From positions 216,336-280,335 of the forward strand of contig NZ_FOJP01000007.1 of assembly GCF_900111835.1 (NCBI RefSeq): 64,000 nt of DNA. Direction: 5' to 3'. A program made the position numbers and the translations under genes. This DNA is from Metapseudomonas otitidis (GTDB lineage: Bacteria; Pseudomonadota; Gammaproteobacteria; Pseudomonadales; Pseudomonadaceae). The notes under the pieces were generated by a model. It did not search any database. It was not told the DNA's origin and was given only the letters and a program-made list of their open reading frames with translations. Shown piece by piece: positions 63,429-64,000 of this stretch (position 1 is its first letter; each line of letters opens with the position of its first letter).

Positions 63429-63678
63429 TCCCGGTTGCCCGGCGCTTCCCGGGCTGAAGCCCGGGCTACGGTGCTCCGCATCGAACCCGGCGCCCGGGCA
63501 ATGATGGGCTTCGCACCGCTCAGCCCATCCTACGTTTGCCGCCATGCCCTGATTCGTAGGGGGATCGCGCTTCACCGTTCCACCGTCATGACCGTGCCGA
63601 GTGCCGTTCGTAGGATGCGGCGAGCTCGGCGAACCGCATCGAGCCCCGAGCCACCGTTCGTAGATACCGTCTTGATTT
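63429..63678 (+). repeat. REP-like hairpin cluster
   Basis: Three imperfect palindromes: CCCGGGC-TGAA-GCCCGGG (63448-63465), GATGGGCT/AGCCCATC (63503-63510/63522-63529) followed by CTACG, and GATGCGG/CCGCATC near 63616-63640 after TCGTAG. These are classic Pseudomonas intergenic REP-type elements. Open frames here are not genes. They abut the IS110-family element. Confidence 0.8.
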
Positions 63679-64000
63679 CTAGTGAGCAAGGGCCAGTTTT
63701 GCGTCAAACGGCTGACCCGATTTCAGCACGCCATAGGCGATGTTCAGCAGCTTGCGCATCGCTGCGCAGACGATCTGCTTGCCGGTCTTGCCCCGCTCCC
63801 TTAGCCGTTCGCCCATGGCTCTGATCGCTTCGTTGTAGGTCAGGGCGCTGATCGCGGGCATGTACAGGCCGGCTCTCAGGCGCGATGAGCCCATCTTGGA
63901 GATGCGTGTCTGCCCCCGGTAGCTCCCGGATTCCTGCAGCCGTGGATTGAGCCCGGCAAAGGCGGTGATGGCGCGGCCGTTGGCAAAGCGCAGCGGGTCG
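63679..64000 (-). mobile_element. IS110-family transposase, C-terminal part (N terminus beyond window)
   Basis: The minus-strand frame runs open from the window edge to a TAG at 63679-63681, ~106 residues. Sequence such as AFAGLNPRLQESGSYRGQ, RISKMGSSRLRAGLYMP and AKLALAH is the C-terminal Tnp domain of IS110-family recombinases, with the conserved Ser/Gly patch of the second catalytic half. The DEDD RuvC-like domain lies outside the window. REP hairpins begin within about 60 bp of the stop, so the 3' non-coding end is short. IS110 elements lack terminal inverted repeats, so exact ends cannot be read. Confidence 0.88.

Noticed and set aside
63435..63824. 129-codon plus-strand frame before the window end
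   Set aside because: It crosses REP hairpins and is antisense to the IS110 transposase; no family pattern.

Overview
The window is chromosomal DNA of a high-GC gammaproteobacterium, almost certainly a Pseudomonas of the P. aeruginosa / P. resinovorans / P. putida group. This rests on recognisable gene products (AlgB, KinB, HasA, split NrdJ, cytochrome c4/c5, a ZnuABC-Zur set) and on a gene order matching the origin-proximal region of Pseudomonas chromosomes (PA0067-PA0069, PA0102-PA0114 and PA5505-PA5481 in P. aeruginosa numbering). No rRNA, tRNA, CRISPR array, prophage or plasmid backbone is visible. Nearly all of the window is coding.

Layout. 1-3.7 kb: the 3' end of prlC and its yheV partner, then accessory genes (DUF1835, a CatB/Vat-like acetyltransferase, and a candidate toxin/immunity pair). 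3.7-8.3 kb: an SOS-boxed radical SAM gene, then two tandem beta-carbonic anhydrases and a SulP transporter. In P. aeruginosa the H1 type VI secretion island lies between these two blocks; here they almost touch. 9.3-17.9 kb: the aa3 cytochrome c oxidase genes with copper, SURF1 and heme A assembly factors. 17.9-29.1 kb: a complete hemophore heme-uptake locus (hasI-S-R-A-D-E-F) followed by heme oxygenase and a DUF454 protein, the last two bracketed by direct copies of a ~250-bp repeat.

29.6-38.0 kb: methionine uptake (metNIQ), a lipoprotein, a GMC oxidoreductase and the Zur-regulated zinc transporter. 38.2-43.6 kb: B12-dependent ribonucleotide reductase split into nrdJa/nrdJb, a 113/114-bp tandem repeat, a DUF4419 gene and homoserine kinase. 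44-52.5 kb: polA, the sRNA ErsA, engB, two c-type cytochromes, dsbA, an EEP-fold hydrolase and a diguanylate cyclase with a hexanucleotide repeat. 52.5-61.3 kb: cryptochrome DASH, a MarC protein, the AmpDh2 amidase, kinB-algB, and divergently a set of small envelope/stress genes behind a perfect sigma-54 promoter, ending in an Ivy-family protein. 61.4-64 kb: wrbA, a fused SpmA/SpmB protein, REP hairpins and the 3' part of an IS110-family transposase.

Functional themes are respiration, acquisition of heme, iron, zinc and methionine, and envelope stress. HasA scavenges heme, HasR imports it, HasDEF exports HasA, and HemO opens the ring to release iron. CtaA/CtaB convert heme B to heme A for the oxidase. 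Cytochromes c4/c5 are likely electron carriers to it. The least explained parts are the 2.4-3.7 kb pair, the carbonic anhydrase promoter inverted repeats, the hasA-hasD double hairpin, the sigma-54 operon beside algB, and the tandem repeat plus DUF4419 insert.
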